A stretch of 40,994 nt of DNA from an uncultured SAR86 cluster bacterium (GTDB taxonomy: Bacteria > Pseudomonadota > Gammaproteobacteria > Magnimaribacterales > Magnimaribacteraceae): NCBI GenBank assembly GCA_937773605.1, contig CALJVP010000016.1, forward strand, positions 1-40,994, written 5' to 3'. The notes under the pieces are model-generated. The model saw nothing but the letters and a program-made list of their open reading frames with translations, ran no database searches and was not told the DNA's origin. Positions 17,258 through 25,155 of this stretch are shown here, in pieces (position 1 is the stretch's first letter; each line of letters begins with the position of its first letter). Both the position numbers and the translations under genes were made by a program.

Positions 17258-18060
17258 CTTACTATTTGGACAAGATCTTAGAATCCTCGAAAGAGAGGGT
17301 CATGTCTGACAAGATTGCAAACCCCTATAAAAACCTGAGATCAAAAATTGATGACCTTGAGCAAACCAGAGCTTTTATAGATAAGATCAAAAAAAGACAA
17401 AAAAATGGCCTGGTTTCAGTCATAGCAGAGTCAAAACAAGCCTCTCCTAGCCAAGGTCTTATTCGTGAAAACTATGACCCAGTCCTTATCGCTAAGTCCT
17501 ATTATGAGAACAACGCTACATGCATGAGTGTATTGACCAATGAAGAATACTTCAAAGGATCTTTATCGCACTTAGAGGCTATAAGGGAATCAGTTAACAT
17601 TCCTCTCTTAAGAAAAGATTTCATAGTTGATGAGTATCAAATATACGAAAGCAGAGCAGCAGGCGCAGATTGTATTTTATTGATTGTTGCTGCTTTATCA
17701 AATCCACAACTTATTGACTATAACGATCTAGCTTTGAGGCTTGGAATGGATGTCCTAGTCGAAGTCCATGACGAGGCAGAACTGACAAGAGCACTAAAGA
17801 TTAATCCAGAGTTCATTGGAATCAATAACAGAAATTTGAAAACTTTTGAAGTTGATTTGACTGTTACTCAAAGGTTATCGGCACTTATTCCGGAGGATAT
17901 CTTGTGTATTTCAGAAAGTGGAATCAGAACACAGCAAGATATTGCATGTATTTTAGGTTTCGGGGTGAGTTGTTTCTTAGTGGGTGAATCTTTTATGAGA
18001 TCTGAGAACCCTGGTCAAGAATTAGAAAACCTATTCTCATTGAAGAACACAAACAGATAG
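17254..18060 (+). CDS. trpC: Indole-3-glycerol-phosphate synthase
   Basis: A 268-residue TIM-barrel enzyme that closes the indole ring from carboxyphenylamino-deoxyribulose-phosphate. Active-site segments are VIAESKQASPSQG (Glu and catalytic Lys), LLRKDFIVDEYQI (general-acid Lys), VEVHDEAEL (Glu), GINNRNLKTF (Asn) and CISESGI (Ser). All catalytic residues known from the family are kept; the usual SPSKG loop reads SPSQG. It is monofunctional, without the TrpF domain fused in E. coli. It is the last gene of rpe-trpEGDC, and trpF, trpB and trpA are not in the window. A cluster of hairpins follows. Confidence 0.96.
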   Translation: MTYYLDKILESSKERVMSDKIANPYKNLRSKIDDLEQTRAFIDKIKKRQKNGLVSVIAESKQASPSQGLIRENYDPVLIAKSYYENNATCMSVLTNEEYFKGSLSHLEAIRESVNIPLLRKDFIVDEYQIYESRAAGADCILLIVAALSNPQLIDYNDLALRLGMDVLVEVHDEAELTRALKINPEFIGINNRNLKTFEVDLTVTQRLSALIPEDILCISESGIRTQQDIACILGFGVSCFLVGESFMRSENPGQELENLFSLKNTNR

Positions 18061-18123
18061 CCACAAAAAATCCGTACTACAAGAAATATATGAAAAATAC
18101 TTTGATAAGTATTTAATATGTAA

Positions 18124-18138
18124 AGCCTATGGAAGGCT
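18124..18138 (+). terminator. Small hairpin after trpC
   Basis: A 5-bp inverted repeat (AGCCT / AGGCT, 5-base loop) lies 64 bases past the trpC stop. It has no T-run and is the first of three hairpins in the 164-base convergent gap between trpC and the RRM gene. Confidence 0.3.
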
Positions 18139-18154
18139 CGATGTTTATCAGAAC

Positions 18155-18176
18155 TAATGGCCCAAAAGGGCCATTA
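18155..18176. terminator. Strong bidirectional stem-loop between trpC and RRM gene
   Basis: A perfect 9-bp stem (TAATGGCCC / GGGCCATTA) with an AAAA loop lies between two convergent genes. It has a GC-rich core and an AT-rich base but no long T-run on either strand, so it may act as a bidirectional terminator or as a 3'-end stabiliser. Its place between convergent genes supports a terminating role. Confidence 0.6.
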
Positions 18177-18186
18177 AATCCGATAT

Positions 18187-18215
18187 TAAATTAATGAACT
18201 TGGTTCATTAATTTA
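18187..18215. terminator. AT-rich 13-bp stem-loop next to RRM stop
   Basis: A perfect 13-bp inverted repeat (TAAATTAATGAAC / GTTCATTAATTTA) with a 3-base loop ends 9 bases from the stop codon of the minus-strand RRM gene. With the neighbouring GC-cored hairpin it forms a double stem-loop serving both convergent transcripts. Confidence 0.55.
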
Positions 18216-18224
18216 CAGAATCAA

Positions 18225-18470
18225 CTAGCTTCTTTCTTTTGCTTCGTTGACTCTAAGATCTCTTCCAGAAAAATCATTTCCGTCTAGAGCTTCAATAGCA
18301 GCAGTGCCACCATTTGAATCTGTCATTTCAACAAAACCAAAACCTTTTGAGCGACCTGAATCGCGATCGGTGATGATTCTAACTGTTTTGACGTCTCCGT
18401 ACTGAGCAAATAATGCTTCAATTTCTTCTTCTGAACAGGTCCATGGTAAGTTTCCAACATATAAATTCAT
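18225..18470 (-). CDS. Small RRM RNA-binding protein (copy 1)
   Basis: An 81-residue protein made of a single RNA-recognition motif. RNP2 is LYVGNLPW (3-10) and RNP1 is KGFGFVEM (42-49); the last aromatic of consensus RNP1 is Met. Such small cytoplasmic RRM proteins occur in cyanobacteria (Rbp) and in some proteobacteria and are thought to bind single-stranded RNA, often during cold or stress; their targets are mostly unknown. It is about 70% identical to the gene upstream (18600-18845) and clearly arose by tandem duplication. The ATG has an AGGA ribosome-binding site. The leader shares the 9-mer GTTACATAG with the sister gene. Confidence 0.88.
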   Translation of the reverse strand: MNLYVGNLPWTCSEEEIEALFAQYGDVKTVRIITDRDSGRSKGFGFVEMTDSNGGTAAIEALDGNDFSGRDLRVNEAKERS

Positions 18471-18599
18471 TATATTTTTTCCTATGTAACTAAAATAAAG
18501 GGTTAATACGTAACATTGATTGAAAGTTGATAGCTCGTTTTTTGTAAATTATTGCAATAAAGAGCAGAAGGGTAAGTGACAGTGTATCTATCAGGGAGA

Positions 18600-18845
18600 T
18601 TAATCTCTAGGTTTAGCTTCGTTGACTTTTAAGTCCCTTCCACCAAAATCTTTGCCGTCAAGGTTATCAATTGCAGCCTGACCGGCTTCGCCTGATTCCA
18701 TTTCAACAAATCCAAAACCTTTAGATCGACCTGAATGCCCTTCAGTAATTATTCTGACTGCTTTAACACTTCCGTGCTGAGCAAAATGAGATTCCAGTTC
18801 TTCTTCAGAGATACTCCAAGGAAGATTTCCAACGTAAAGATTCAT
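18600..18845 (-). CDS. Small RRM RNA-binding protein (copy 2)
   Basis: An 81-residue single-RRM protein, the tandem paralogue of the gene at 18225-18470. RNP2 LYVGNLPW and RNP1 KGFGFVEM are identical in both copies. Differences cluster in the loops and in helix 2 (about residues 50-62), which may change RNA preference. It has its own promoter-like element upstream and an AGGA ribosome-binding site, and lies 129 bases ahead of copy 1. Function beyond RNA binding cannot be read from sequence. Confidence 0.88.
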   Translation of the reverse strand: MNLYVGNLPWSISEEELESHFAQHGSVKAVRIITEGHSGRSKGFGFVEMESGEAGQAAIDNLDGKDFGGRDLKVNEAKPRD

Positions 18846-18866
18846 TATCTATTTATTCCTAATTAA

Positions 18867-18875
18867 CTATGTAAC
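18867..18875 (-). promoter_or_regulatory. 9-mer shared by both RRM leaders
   Basis: GTTACATAG (minus strand) occurs 21 bases before the copy-2 ATG and again at 18482-18490, 11 bases before the copy-1 ATG. In copy 2 it is preceded by GTAAC, giving a small GTAAC/GTTAC inverted repeat. It may be a leftover of the duplication or a shared leader signal. Confidence 0.3.
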
Positions 18876-18892
18876 CAACTGTTACGCGCGCC

Positions 18893-18920
18893 ACTATACT
18901 GAAGTTGTTTTAATTCGCAA
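18893..18920 (-). promoter_or_regulatory. Putative sigma-70 promoter of the RRM pair
   Basis: On the minus strand, TTGCGA (18915-18920) and TATAGT (18893-18898) are spaced by 16 bases. The bases just after the -10, around 18885-18892, read GGCGCGCG. This is a strikingly GC-rich discriminator in AT-rich surroundings, of the kind found at promoters under stringent control. It would give a leader of about 40 bases for the RRM copy 2 gene. Confidence 0.5.
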
Positions 18921-18946
18921 CCAATAATTCTTTATTAAATAAGTTT

Positions 18947-19579
18947 TTAAATTTGGTAACTTGTTGAAGTCATGATCTTTGCAACTGCTGACATAACTTC
19001 TTTTATTTCCTCTGGAAGGTCAGCTGCTCCAGCTTCTCGCGCAGCTAGGCCATGAGCTTCTTCATCTTCGCGCATTTGTTTCATGACAGCTTTAGTTTTA
19101 TTGTCATTTGTCGATACATTTTTCATGTGCCCATCTAAATGCTTTACGACTTGTTCTTCAGTTTCTTCCACAAACCCGAGGCTCCACTTATCACCTGCCA
19201 ATCCTGCCATCGCACCGAGGGTAAAGGACATTCCATACCAGAGAGGATTAAGAACACTTGGTTTTTGACCAAGTTCTTCCAGTCGTTTGTTGCACCAAGC
19301 AAGATGATCTAGCTCTTCTGAAGCAGCTTCATTCATTTTCTCTTTAACGTCTTCTAATTGAGCCGTTAATGCTTGACCTCTGTATAAGGCTTGGGCACAA
19401 ACTTCACCCGCGTGATTAACGCGCATTAATCCAGCCGAATGATGCTTCTCTAGTTCCGTTAGTTTTGAATCTTCAATATCTTTTGCCGGATAATCTCTAT
19501 TATTTAATTGATAATTTTGGGTTGAATACTTAAGCCCTTTATCAACTTCATCTATTAAGATATCTATTATATTAATCAT
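18947..19579 (-). CDS. coq7: Ubiquinone hydroxylase Coq7
   Basis: A 210-residue membrane-associated diiron monooxygenase that hydroxylates C6 of the demethoxyubiquinone ring in late ubiquinone synthesis. The ferritin-like diiron ligands fit Glu59 (NHAGEVCA), Glu89 and His92 (SEELDHLAW), Glu141, and Glu173 and His176 (EDEEAHGLA). Length and motifs match the bacterial Coq7 group, which replaces UbiF in many gammaproteobacteria. The start overlaps the purD stop by 4 bases (ATGA), so it is the tail of the fis-purH-purD operon. That pairing with purine synthesis has no known functional reason. Confidence 0.94.
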   Translation of the reverse strand: MINIIDILIDEVDKGLKYSTQNYQLNNRDYPAKDIEDSKLTELEKHHSAGLMRVNHAGEVCAQALYRGQALTAQLEDVKEKMNEAASEELDHLAWCNKRLEELGQKPSVLNPLWYGMSFTLGAMAGLAGDKWSLGFVEETEEQVVKHLDGHMKNVSTNDNKTKAVMKQMREDEEAHGLAAREAGAADLPEEIKEVMSAVAKIMTSTSYQI

Positions 19580-20856
19580 TTCTCTCTTTCTACTGCTCTA
19601 TACCCAATGTCAGATCTATAAAAACAATTTTCCCATTTTATACAATTTACCGCTTTATAGGCTTCTTCTTTTGCTTCGGTTGTATTTGTACCTAATGCAG
19701 TTATACACAACACTCTCCCCCCTGAAGTGAATGTCTTACCTTTTTTGAAGGACGTCCCGGCATGAAAGACTTTTAAGCTTTTTGTTTCGATGGGTAAATT
19801 AAGAATTTCTTTACCTGTTTCATAATCTCCAGGGTAACCTCCTGAAGCCATTACTACACCAAGAGAAGTGGCTTGTTTCCATTCTAATGATTGTTCTTTT
19901 AGAGTCCCAGTGGTTGCTTCCAAGCAAAGCTTCGCTATATCAGAATCTAATCTCATCATGATGGGTTGCGTTTCTGGATCTCCAAACCTGCAGTTGAATT
20001 CTAGTACTTTAAGATTATTATCAGAATCAATCATCACGCCTGCGTACAAAAAACCACAATAGTTCAAACCCTCACTTTTCATTCCTTTGACAGTAGGAAT
20101 AATTACTTCATTCATAATTTTATTGTGAATATCTTTCGTAACCACGGGGGCAGGCGAGTAGGCTCCCATGCCCCCAGTATTAGGGCCCAAGTCATTATCA
20201 TCTCTAGCTTTATGATCTTGTGATGATGCAAAAGGAATAACAATCTCTCCGTCAGTCATGACAATAAAACTAGCTTCTTCTCCTTCTAAAAATTCCTCAA
20301 CGATTAATTTTTCCCCTGCCTTTCCAAAAACACTTCCTGTAAGACACTCTTGAACAGCTTTTATGGCTTCTTTTTCTTCGAGAGCAACTGTCACGCCTTT
20401 CCCAGCTGCCAGGCCATCAGCTTTTATGACTAAAGGGCAACCGATACTCTTTATGTGAGCTATAGCGGACTCTGCATTCGTAAAGCTTTGAAAGGTACCA
20501 GTTGGTATGTTGTGTCTAATTAAAAAATCTTTCATGAATTCTTTAGAGCCTTCGAGTTGGGCTGCTCCCATAGAAGGGCCAAAACAATTTAGACCTAAAG
20601 ATTTAAATTTATCAGTTATTCCTAAAACTAGCGGGTCTTCAGGCCCTACGATTGTTATATCAATATTGTTTTCCATCGCAAATTCTGCAAGTTCATCAAC
20701 ATTATTTGAAGGAATGGGTATGTTTGTAACGTTTGGTTCTTGTTCTGTTCCTCCATTCCCAGGAGCAACAAATATTTGAGTTACTGTTTGGCTTTGGGAA
20801 GCTTTCCAGGCAAGGGCATGTTCTCTACCGCCACTTCCGACTATGAGAACTTTCAT
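19576..20856 (-). CDS. purD: Phosphoribosylamine-glycine ligase
   Basis: A 426-residue ATP-grasp enzyme (GAR synthetase) that joins glycine to phosphoribosylamine in the second step of purine synthesis. The N-terminal loop VGSGGREHALAW (6-17), GPEDPLVLGI, the ATP-grasp strand LVIKADGLAAGKGV, and the metal-binding LEFNCRFGDPETQ are all present. Length is the family norm. It begins 2 bases after purH and overlaps coq7 by 4. The fis-purH-purD order is the same as in Pseudomonas aeruginosa. Confidence 0.96.
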   Translation of the reverse strand: MKVLIVGSGGREHALAWKASQSQTVTQIFVAPGNGGTEQEPNVTNIPIPSNNVDELAEFAMENNIDITIVGPEDPLVLGITDKFKSLGLNCFGPSMGAAQLEGSKEFMKDFLIRHNIPTGTFQSFTNAESAIAHIKSIGCPLVIKADGLAAGKGVTVALEEKEAIKAVQECLTGSVFGKAGEKLIVEEFLEGEEASFIVMTDGEIVIPFASSQDHKARDDNDLGPNTGGMGAYSPAPVVTKDIHNKIMNEVIIPTVKGMKSEGLNYCGFLYAGVMIDSDNNLKVLEFNCRFGDPETQPIMMRLDSDIAKLCLEATTGTLKEQSLEWKQATSLGVVMASGGYPGDYETGKEILNLPIETKSLKVFHAGTSFKKGKTFTSGGRVLCITALGTNTTEAKEEAYKAVNCIKWENCFYRSDIGYRAVEREK

Positions 20857-20858
20857 TT

Positions 20859-22430
20859 TTAATGGCGGAAATGCCTTACCCCGGTAAAAATCATAACCAT
20901 ATCTGCTTCATCTGCAGCTTGGATAACTTCATCATCTCTCATTGAACCTCCAGGTTGTATTACTGAGGAGATGCCTATTTCGGCAGCTGCATCTATGCCA
21001 TCTCTAAAAGGGAAAAAAGCATCAGATGCCATTGAACAGCCTGATGTTTCAAATCCTCTTTCTATGGCCTTAGAAGCAGCAATTTTTGCGCTGTCAATTC
21101 TACTCATTTGTCCTGCCCCTATGCCAACAGTTTGATTATCTCTTGTGTAAACTATTGCATTAGACTTAACAAATTTACAAACTTTCCACGCAAAAAGACA
21201 ATTTTCAATTTCCAAGTCCGAGGGCTGTCTTTTAGATACCACGGTTAGATCTTCTCTTGTGATTATTTGATTATCTGTTTCTTGTATTAATAAACCATCC
21301 GTAACACTCAAGTACTTAAATCCTTTTGCCTGAGATCCAAGTTCTTTGGCATCAAGAACTCTAACATTCTCTTTAGTCTTAGTTATTGCAAGCGCAGCTT
21401 CGGTTATGCCCGGTACAATAATAACTTCTACAAATTGATTATTAATTATCCTTTCTGCAGTTTCTTCTTCGAGTTTTCTATTCAAGGCAATAATACCTCC
21501 AAAAGCGGACGTAGAATCAGCAGCAAAAGCTTTTTCATAAGCCACGGTAATATTTTCATCTGTAGCTATTCCGCAGGGATTTGCATGCTTAACAATTACG
21601 CATGCAGGTTCTTCAAAAGCTTTCACGCATTCAAAAGCAGCATCAGTATCAGCTATATTGTTATAAGAAAGTTGCTTGCCTTGAAGCTGAGATGAGCTGG
21701 CAACACCACTGTTCATGTTATCACTAAGATTAGTATAGAAAGCTGCTTTTTGATGAGGGTTTTCTCCGTAACGCAAAACCTCATTCAGCTGATACTTTGA
21801 AAATATTTTTTTTGGAAAATCTTCTTCATTTATTGAAGATAAGTAACCAGAAATAGCAGTGTCATAAGCTGCGGTATGAGTGAAGGCTTTAGTAGCGAAG
21901 ATGCTTCTTGTCTGTTGAGTCAGAGACCCTTCGGTTTCTCGCATTTCTTTCAACAACTGGTTGTAATCTTCTGGATCCACCACAACACCAACATATTTAT
22001 TATTTTTAGCAGCTGATCTAAGCATGCTGGGACCACCTATATCTATATTTTCTATTGCCTCTTCCAGGGTGGTTTCGGGTTTTGAAATAGTTTCTACAAA
22101 TGGGTAAAGGTTAACAATGACAAGGTCAATTCCTTTTATATCATTATCATCCATTACCTCTTGATCTAGTTCTCTCCTCGCGAGGATGCCCCCATGCACT
22201 TTTGGATGAAGAGTTTTAACTCTACCATCCATCATTTCTGGGAACCCTGTAAATTCAGTAATATCTGTAGCTTGAACTCCTCCTTCAAGGAGGCTTTTTA
22301 GGGTTCCACCGGTTGAGATTATTTCAACTCCAAAATCATTAACAAGTTGCGACCCAAGCTCTACGAGACCTTCCTTATTAGAAACGCTTATTAATGCTCT
22401 TTTAATTTTAGGACTGGCTGTTGGTGCCAT
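20859..22430 (-). CDS. purH: Bifunctional AICAR transformylase/IMP cyclohydrolase
   Basis: A 523-residue two-domain enzyme for the last two steps of IMP synthesis. The N-terminal MGS-like cyclohydrolase domain begins ALISVSNKEGLVELG (12-26), with STGGTLKSLLEGG and NIDIGGPSMLRSAAKN. The C-terminal transformylase domain carries the catalytic Lys-His pair in IVKHANPCGIA and the RYGENPHQ motif. The C-terminus ends with IFTGVRHFRH, as usual. It starts 13 bases after fis stops and ends 2 bases before purD. Confidence 0.97.
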   Translation of the reverse strand: MAPTASPKIKRALISVSNKEGLVELGSQLVNDFGVEIISTGGTLKSLLEGGVQATDITEFTGFPEMMDGRVKTLHPKVHGGILARRELDQEVMDDNDIKGIDLVIVNLYPFVETISKPETTLEEAIENIDIGGPSMLRSAAKNNKYVGVVVDPEDYNQLLKEMRETEGSLTQQTRSIFATKAFTHTAAYDTAISGYLSSINEEDFPKKIFSKYQLNEVLRYGENPHQKAAFYTNLSDNMNSGVASSSQLQGKQLSYNNIADTDAAFECVKAFEEPACVIVKHANPCGIATDENITVAYEKAFAADSTSAFGGIIALNRKLEEETAERIINNQFVEVIIVPGITEAALAITKTKENVRVLDAKELGSQAKGFKYLSVTDGLLIQETDNQIITREDLTVVSKRQPSDLEIENCLFAWKVCKFVKSNAIVYTRDNQTVGIGAGQMSRIDSAKIAASKAIERGFETSGCSMASDAFFPFRDGIDAAAEIGISSVIQPGGSMRDDEVIQAADEADMVMIFTGVRHFRH

Positions 22431-22443
22431 TAATTATAAATAT

Positions 22444-22707
22444 TTATAGTAATTTATATTCTTTAAGCTTATTTCGAAGAGTGCCTCTGTTAAGCCCCAA
22501 CATTTGACTTGCTTGGGTTTGATTATCTTTACATTGCTCCATAACAATCTGAAGCAGTGGAAGTTCAACTTCTTTTAAGACCATGCTGTAGACATCTTTA
22601 GCTTTTTCACCTTCAAGTTCTTTAAAATATTTACGCATGCTTTTTGAGACTTGAGAACTTAACTGCCTTCCTTCGCCGTTAAATTTTTTGATGTCTTTCT
22701 TTGCCAT
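22444..22707 (-). CDS. fis: Nucleoid protein / DNA-binding protein Fis
   Basis: An 87-residue DNA-bending protein of the Fis family, which organises the nucleoid and activates rRNA and tRNA promoters in fast growth. The C-terminal helix-turn-helix NQTQASQMLGLNRGTLRNKL (62-81) is very close to that of E. coli Fis, and the helix segment VELPLLQIVMEQ precedes it. The N-terminal beta-hairpin arm is shorter than the 98-residue E. coli protein. It heads the purH-purD-coq7 operon, as in pseudomonads, rather than following dusB as in enterics. Confidence 0.93.
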   Translation of the reverse strand: MAKKDIKKFNGEGRQLSSQVSKSMRKYFKELEGEKAKDVYSMVLKEVELPLLQIVMEQCKDNQTQASQMLGLNRGTLRNKLKEYKLL

Positions 22708-22751
22708 GTGTTTAATTTTTAGTCAGATGAAAATTTGTTTAAGAGTTGTGA

Positions 22752-22779
22752 ATAATACTTATCCTAAGAATTCTTTCAA
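22752..22779 (-). promoter_or_regulatory. Putative sigma-70 promoter of fis-purH-purD-coq7
   Basis: On the minus strand, TTGAAA (22774-22779) and TATTAT (22752-22757) are spaced by 16 bases, giving a leader of about 38 bases before the fis ATG. The -35 lies inside a 7-bp inverted repeat (GAATTCT / AGAATTC, 22768-22787), which could be an operator-like site or a weak terminator for the upstream phosphatase gene. Confidence 0.5.
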
Positions 22780-22814
22780 GAGAATTCCTGTTAATTTCCT
22801 ATTTATTTTTTAAG

Positions 22815-23390
22815 CTATTGGATAACTGTTGATAATTCATTTCCTAGTTGTGTTAATTCCAATTCTCCATTGCGCTTAATAATTTTAGTAATGGAACAAT
22901 TATCAGGATAAAAGCCAACTAAATTATCAAAATTATTTATCCAACCCACCACACAGTTAATAACCATGAAGTGAGAGAAGATAATAGTATCTCCCGAAAT
23001 GTCTTGGATTGATTGGACGATCGAACTTCTCCATTTTTCTTGTGGACTTTCTAGATCACTAATTTTTACGTTAAACATTTCTCTTAACCATGCGCTTCTT
23101 TGACCTATTTCTATGCCAGGCGATGGTATTTCAGCAAAAGTTTTATAGATTTCAATATCAAACCCATGTTTCTCTTGAAGTGGTATTGCAGTTTCTTGTG
23201 CCCTCGCAAGTGGACTAGAAATAGCTTTAAAATTTAAAAGTGCAAAATCATTTTCCAGTTGCGATACAAGTCTTCTTGATTGCTCTTTTCCTTTATCACT
23301 TAATCCTGGATCAAGATCTTCATCCCAGGACTTTCCTGCTTCTCCATGACGCACTAAGTAAATATTTATTTCATCATTTTTTGACATCAT
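22815..23390 (-). CDS. Histidine phosphatase family protein (SixA/phosphoglycerate-mutase-like)
   Basis: A 191-residue branch-1 histidine phosphatase. The phospho-accepting His15 is in YLVRHGEAG (11-19), the second Arg in SSPLARAQETA (58-68; Arg63), and the second catalytic His in IFSHFMVINC (His140). These enzymes remove phosphate from phosphohistidine proteins (SixA), small phosphate esters or cell-wall intermediates. Substrate is not readable here, and the protein is longer than E. coli SixA (161), so no gene name is given. A strong AGGAG ribosome-binding site precedes two adjacent ATG codons (23388-23390 and 23385-23387). It is divergent from rsmE. Confidence 0.85.
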   Translation of the reverse strand: MMSKNDEINIYLVRHGEAGKSWDEDLDPGLSDKGKEQSRRLVSQLENDFALLNFKAISSPLARAQETAIPLQEKHGFDIEIYKTFAEIPSPGIEIGQRSAWLREMFNVKISDLESPQEKWRSSIVQSIQDISGDTIIFSHFMVINCVVGWINNFDNLVGFYPDNCSITKIIKRNGELELTQLGNELSTVIQ

Positions 23391-23444
23391 AATCTCCTAT
23401 CAAGATTCTTGTTGTAAGATAGGTTCTTCAGATTTACTACATTT

Positions 23445-24170
23445 ATGAACACAACACGAAACTATATTGATGAAGATTATAGCCCGGATGCTGTTCTAGT
23501 TTTAGGAGCTAATTCAGCCCATCATTTAGTAAGGGTTTTAAGAAAGAAGGAAGGAGACGAGATAGAGATCTTTGATGGGAGGGGAGCTTCATGTCTGGCA
23601 AAGATACTTTCGATAAAACCTTCCGAAGTAACCATTTTAGTGACGGGTAAAATATCTTTTTCTGAACGCCAAGGAATATCAATCAATCTCGGGCAAGCTT
23701 TAATCAAACCAGAACCCTTTAATTTATCTATTCAAAAGGCCACAGAATTAGGTGTAGATCTTATTACACCTTTAATAACTGAAAGATCTTCGGCAAGGCT
23801 TCATAAAGAATCTTACGATAAGAAAAGACAAAAATGGCAAGTCATTGCTCAGGGTGCTTGTGAACAATGCGGTCAAAATTGGTTACCTAAAATTAATAAT
23901 CCTATTGCTCTTAAGGACTGGTCAGATGAGCTTCAGTCAAGGCATAAAATTGTTTTATACCCTGGGGCAGAAGTTAAAATATCTGATATAGAATTCAAAG
24001 ATTCGGTGACTTTGGCAATAGGCCCTGAAGGTGACTTCTCTTCAAGTGAGATTGAAAGCCTTGTTAAAGAAGATTATATTCCTGTCTCAATGGGCAGCAG
24101 AATCTTAAGGGCAGAAACAGCAGTAATTTCTGCTATCAGTACAATAAGAGCATTAGCTGGAGAATTTTAA
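23445..24170 (+). CDS. rsmE: 16S rRNA m3U1498 methyltransferase
   Basis: A 241-residue SPOUT-class (knotted) SAM methyltransferase that modifies U1498 of 16S rRNA. The N-terminal PUA-like domain contains HHLVRVLRKKEGDEIEIFDG (26-45). The C-terminal knot carries LAIGPEGDFSSSEIE and the signature LGSRILRAETAV-type segment (here MGSRILRAETAVIS). Length matches the family. gshB follows after 37 bases, as in the conserved gammaproteobacterial rsmE-gshB-ruvX neighbourhood. Confidence 0.94.
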   Translation: MNTTRNYIDEDYSPDAVLVLGANSAHHLVRVLRKKEGDEIEIFDGRGASCLAKILSIKPSEVTILVTGKISFSERQGISINLGQALIKPEPFNLSIQKATELGVDLITPLITERSSARLHKESYDKKRQKWQVIAQGACEQCGQNWLPKINNPIALKDWSDELQSRHKIVLYPGAEVKISDIEFKDSVTLAIGPEGDFSSSEIESLVKEDYIPVSMGSRILRAETAVISAISTIRALAGEF

Positions 24171-24177
24171 AAAGACT

Positions 24178-24183
24178 TATAAT
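24178..24183 (+). promoter_or_regulatory. Perfect -10 hexamer before gshB
   Basis: TATAAT lies 24 bases before the gshB ATG in the 37-base gap after rsmE. No good -35 is seen at standard spacing (a TTAGCT lies 19 bases upstream), so a secondary promoter for gshB-ruvX-dnaG is possible but weakly supported. Confidence 0.35.
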
Positions 24184-24207
24184 GATTTATAAATTAGGAA
24201 TTAAAAA

Positions 24208-25155
24208 ATGAAATTTGGCGTGGTCATGGACCCTATTCAAGCTATCAATTTTAATAAAGATAGTTCGTTAGACATTATGATAGAAGCTCAGGAGAGAGGA
24301 CATCAACTCTTTTACATGGAGCCCTCGTCTTTGTATATAAACGAAGAAGGATCGCATGCTTTGATGAATGAGATCAAAGTATTTAATAATGCTGAGAAGT
24401 GGTTTCATCTTGAAGAAGCCTCAAATAAGAAACTTTCTAATTTAGACGTAATAATGATGAGGCAAGATCCGCCCTTTGATTCTGATTATATTTACAACAC
24501 TTATGTTCTTGAAGCTGCAGAAAAAGAAGGCGTGAGTGTAATAAATAGACCAAGAAGTTTGAGGGATTGTAATGAAAAAGTTTTTGCTACTGAATTTCCT
24601 GAATGCTGTACTCCATTTTTAGTTGCCAGTGATCAATCTCTTTTAAGAGATTTCATTCAAATAAACAAAGATACCGTCATTAAGCCGCTTGATGGCATGG
24701 GCGGCTCTTCTATTTTTAGGTTAAGAGAAAACGACCCCAACATCGCAGTAGTCTTAGAAACAATAACCTCATTTTATAAGAGTAAAGTCATGATTCAGAG
24801 GTATATCCCTGAGATTGTAGAAGGAGATAAGAGGATATTGATGATCAATGGAGAGCCAATGGGAGCTGCTATTGCAAGAGTCCCTGCAAAAGGTGAGCTA
24901 AGAGGAAATCTGGCCGCTGGAGCAACCGCAATTGCAAAATCTTTAACGGAACGAGACTTATGGATTTGTTCTCAAGTTGGACCAAAATTAAAAGATCTAG
25001 GCTTGGTTTTGGTAGGTCTCGATGTAATAGGTGATTATTTAACAGAAATTAATGTTACGAGCCCAACTTGTTTTAGAGAATATAGGAATTTGTGTGATAT
25101 TGAGGTATCAAGAAAATTAATGGATTGTGTAGAAAATATAGTGAATAAAGGGTGA
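24208..25155 (+). CDS. gshB: Glutathione synthetase
   Basis: A 315-residue ATP-grasp ligase that adds glycine to gamma-glutamylcysteine to give glutathione. The opening KFGVVMDPIQAINFNKDSSL (2-21) is the family start. INRPRSLRDCNEKVFATEF, the ATP-grasp VIKPLDGMGGSSIFR and EINVTSPTCFREY near the C-terminus are diagnostic. Length equals the E. coli enzyme (316). An AGGA ribosome-binding site precedes the ATG. Its stop overlaps the GTG start of ruvX (GTGA). gshA is not in the window. Confidence 0.96.
   Translation: MKFGVVMDPIQAINFNKDSSLDIMIEAQERGHQLFYMEPSSLYINEEGSHALMNEIKVFNNAEKWFHLEEASNKKLSNLDVIMMRQDPPFDSDYIYNTYVLEAAEKEGVSVINRPRSLRDCNEKVFATEFPECCTPFLVASDQSLLRDFIQINKDTVIKPLDGMGGSSIFRLRENDPNIAVVLETITSFYKSKVMIQRYIPEIVEGDKRILMINGEPMGAAIARVPAKGELRGNLAAGATAIAKSLTERDLWICSQVGPKLKDLGLVLVGLDVIGDYLTEINVTSPTCFREYRNLCDIEVSRKLMDCVENIVNKG

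Noticed and set aside
18596-18607. Perfect 12-base palindrome GAGATTAATCTC at the RRM copy 2 stop
   Set aside because: It has no loop, overlaps coding sequence, and lacks any sign of being a hairpin or known operator.
23381-23386. Perfect TTGACA as -35 for rsmE
   Set aside because: No acceptable -10 at 16-18 bases (the 17-base position reads GATTCT), and it lies within the start of the divergent phosphatase gene.
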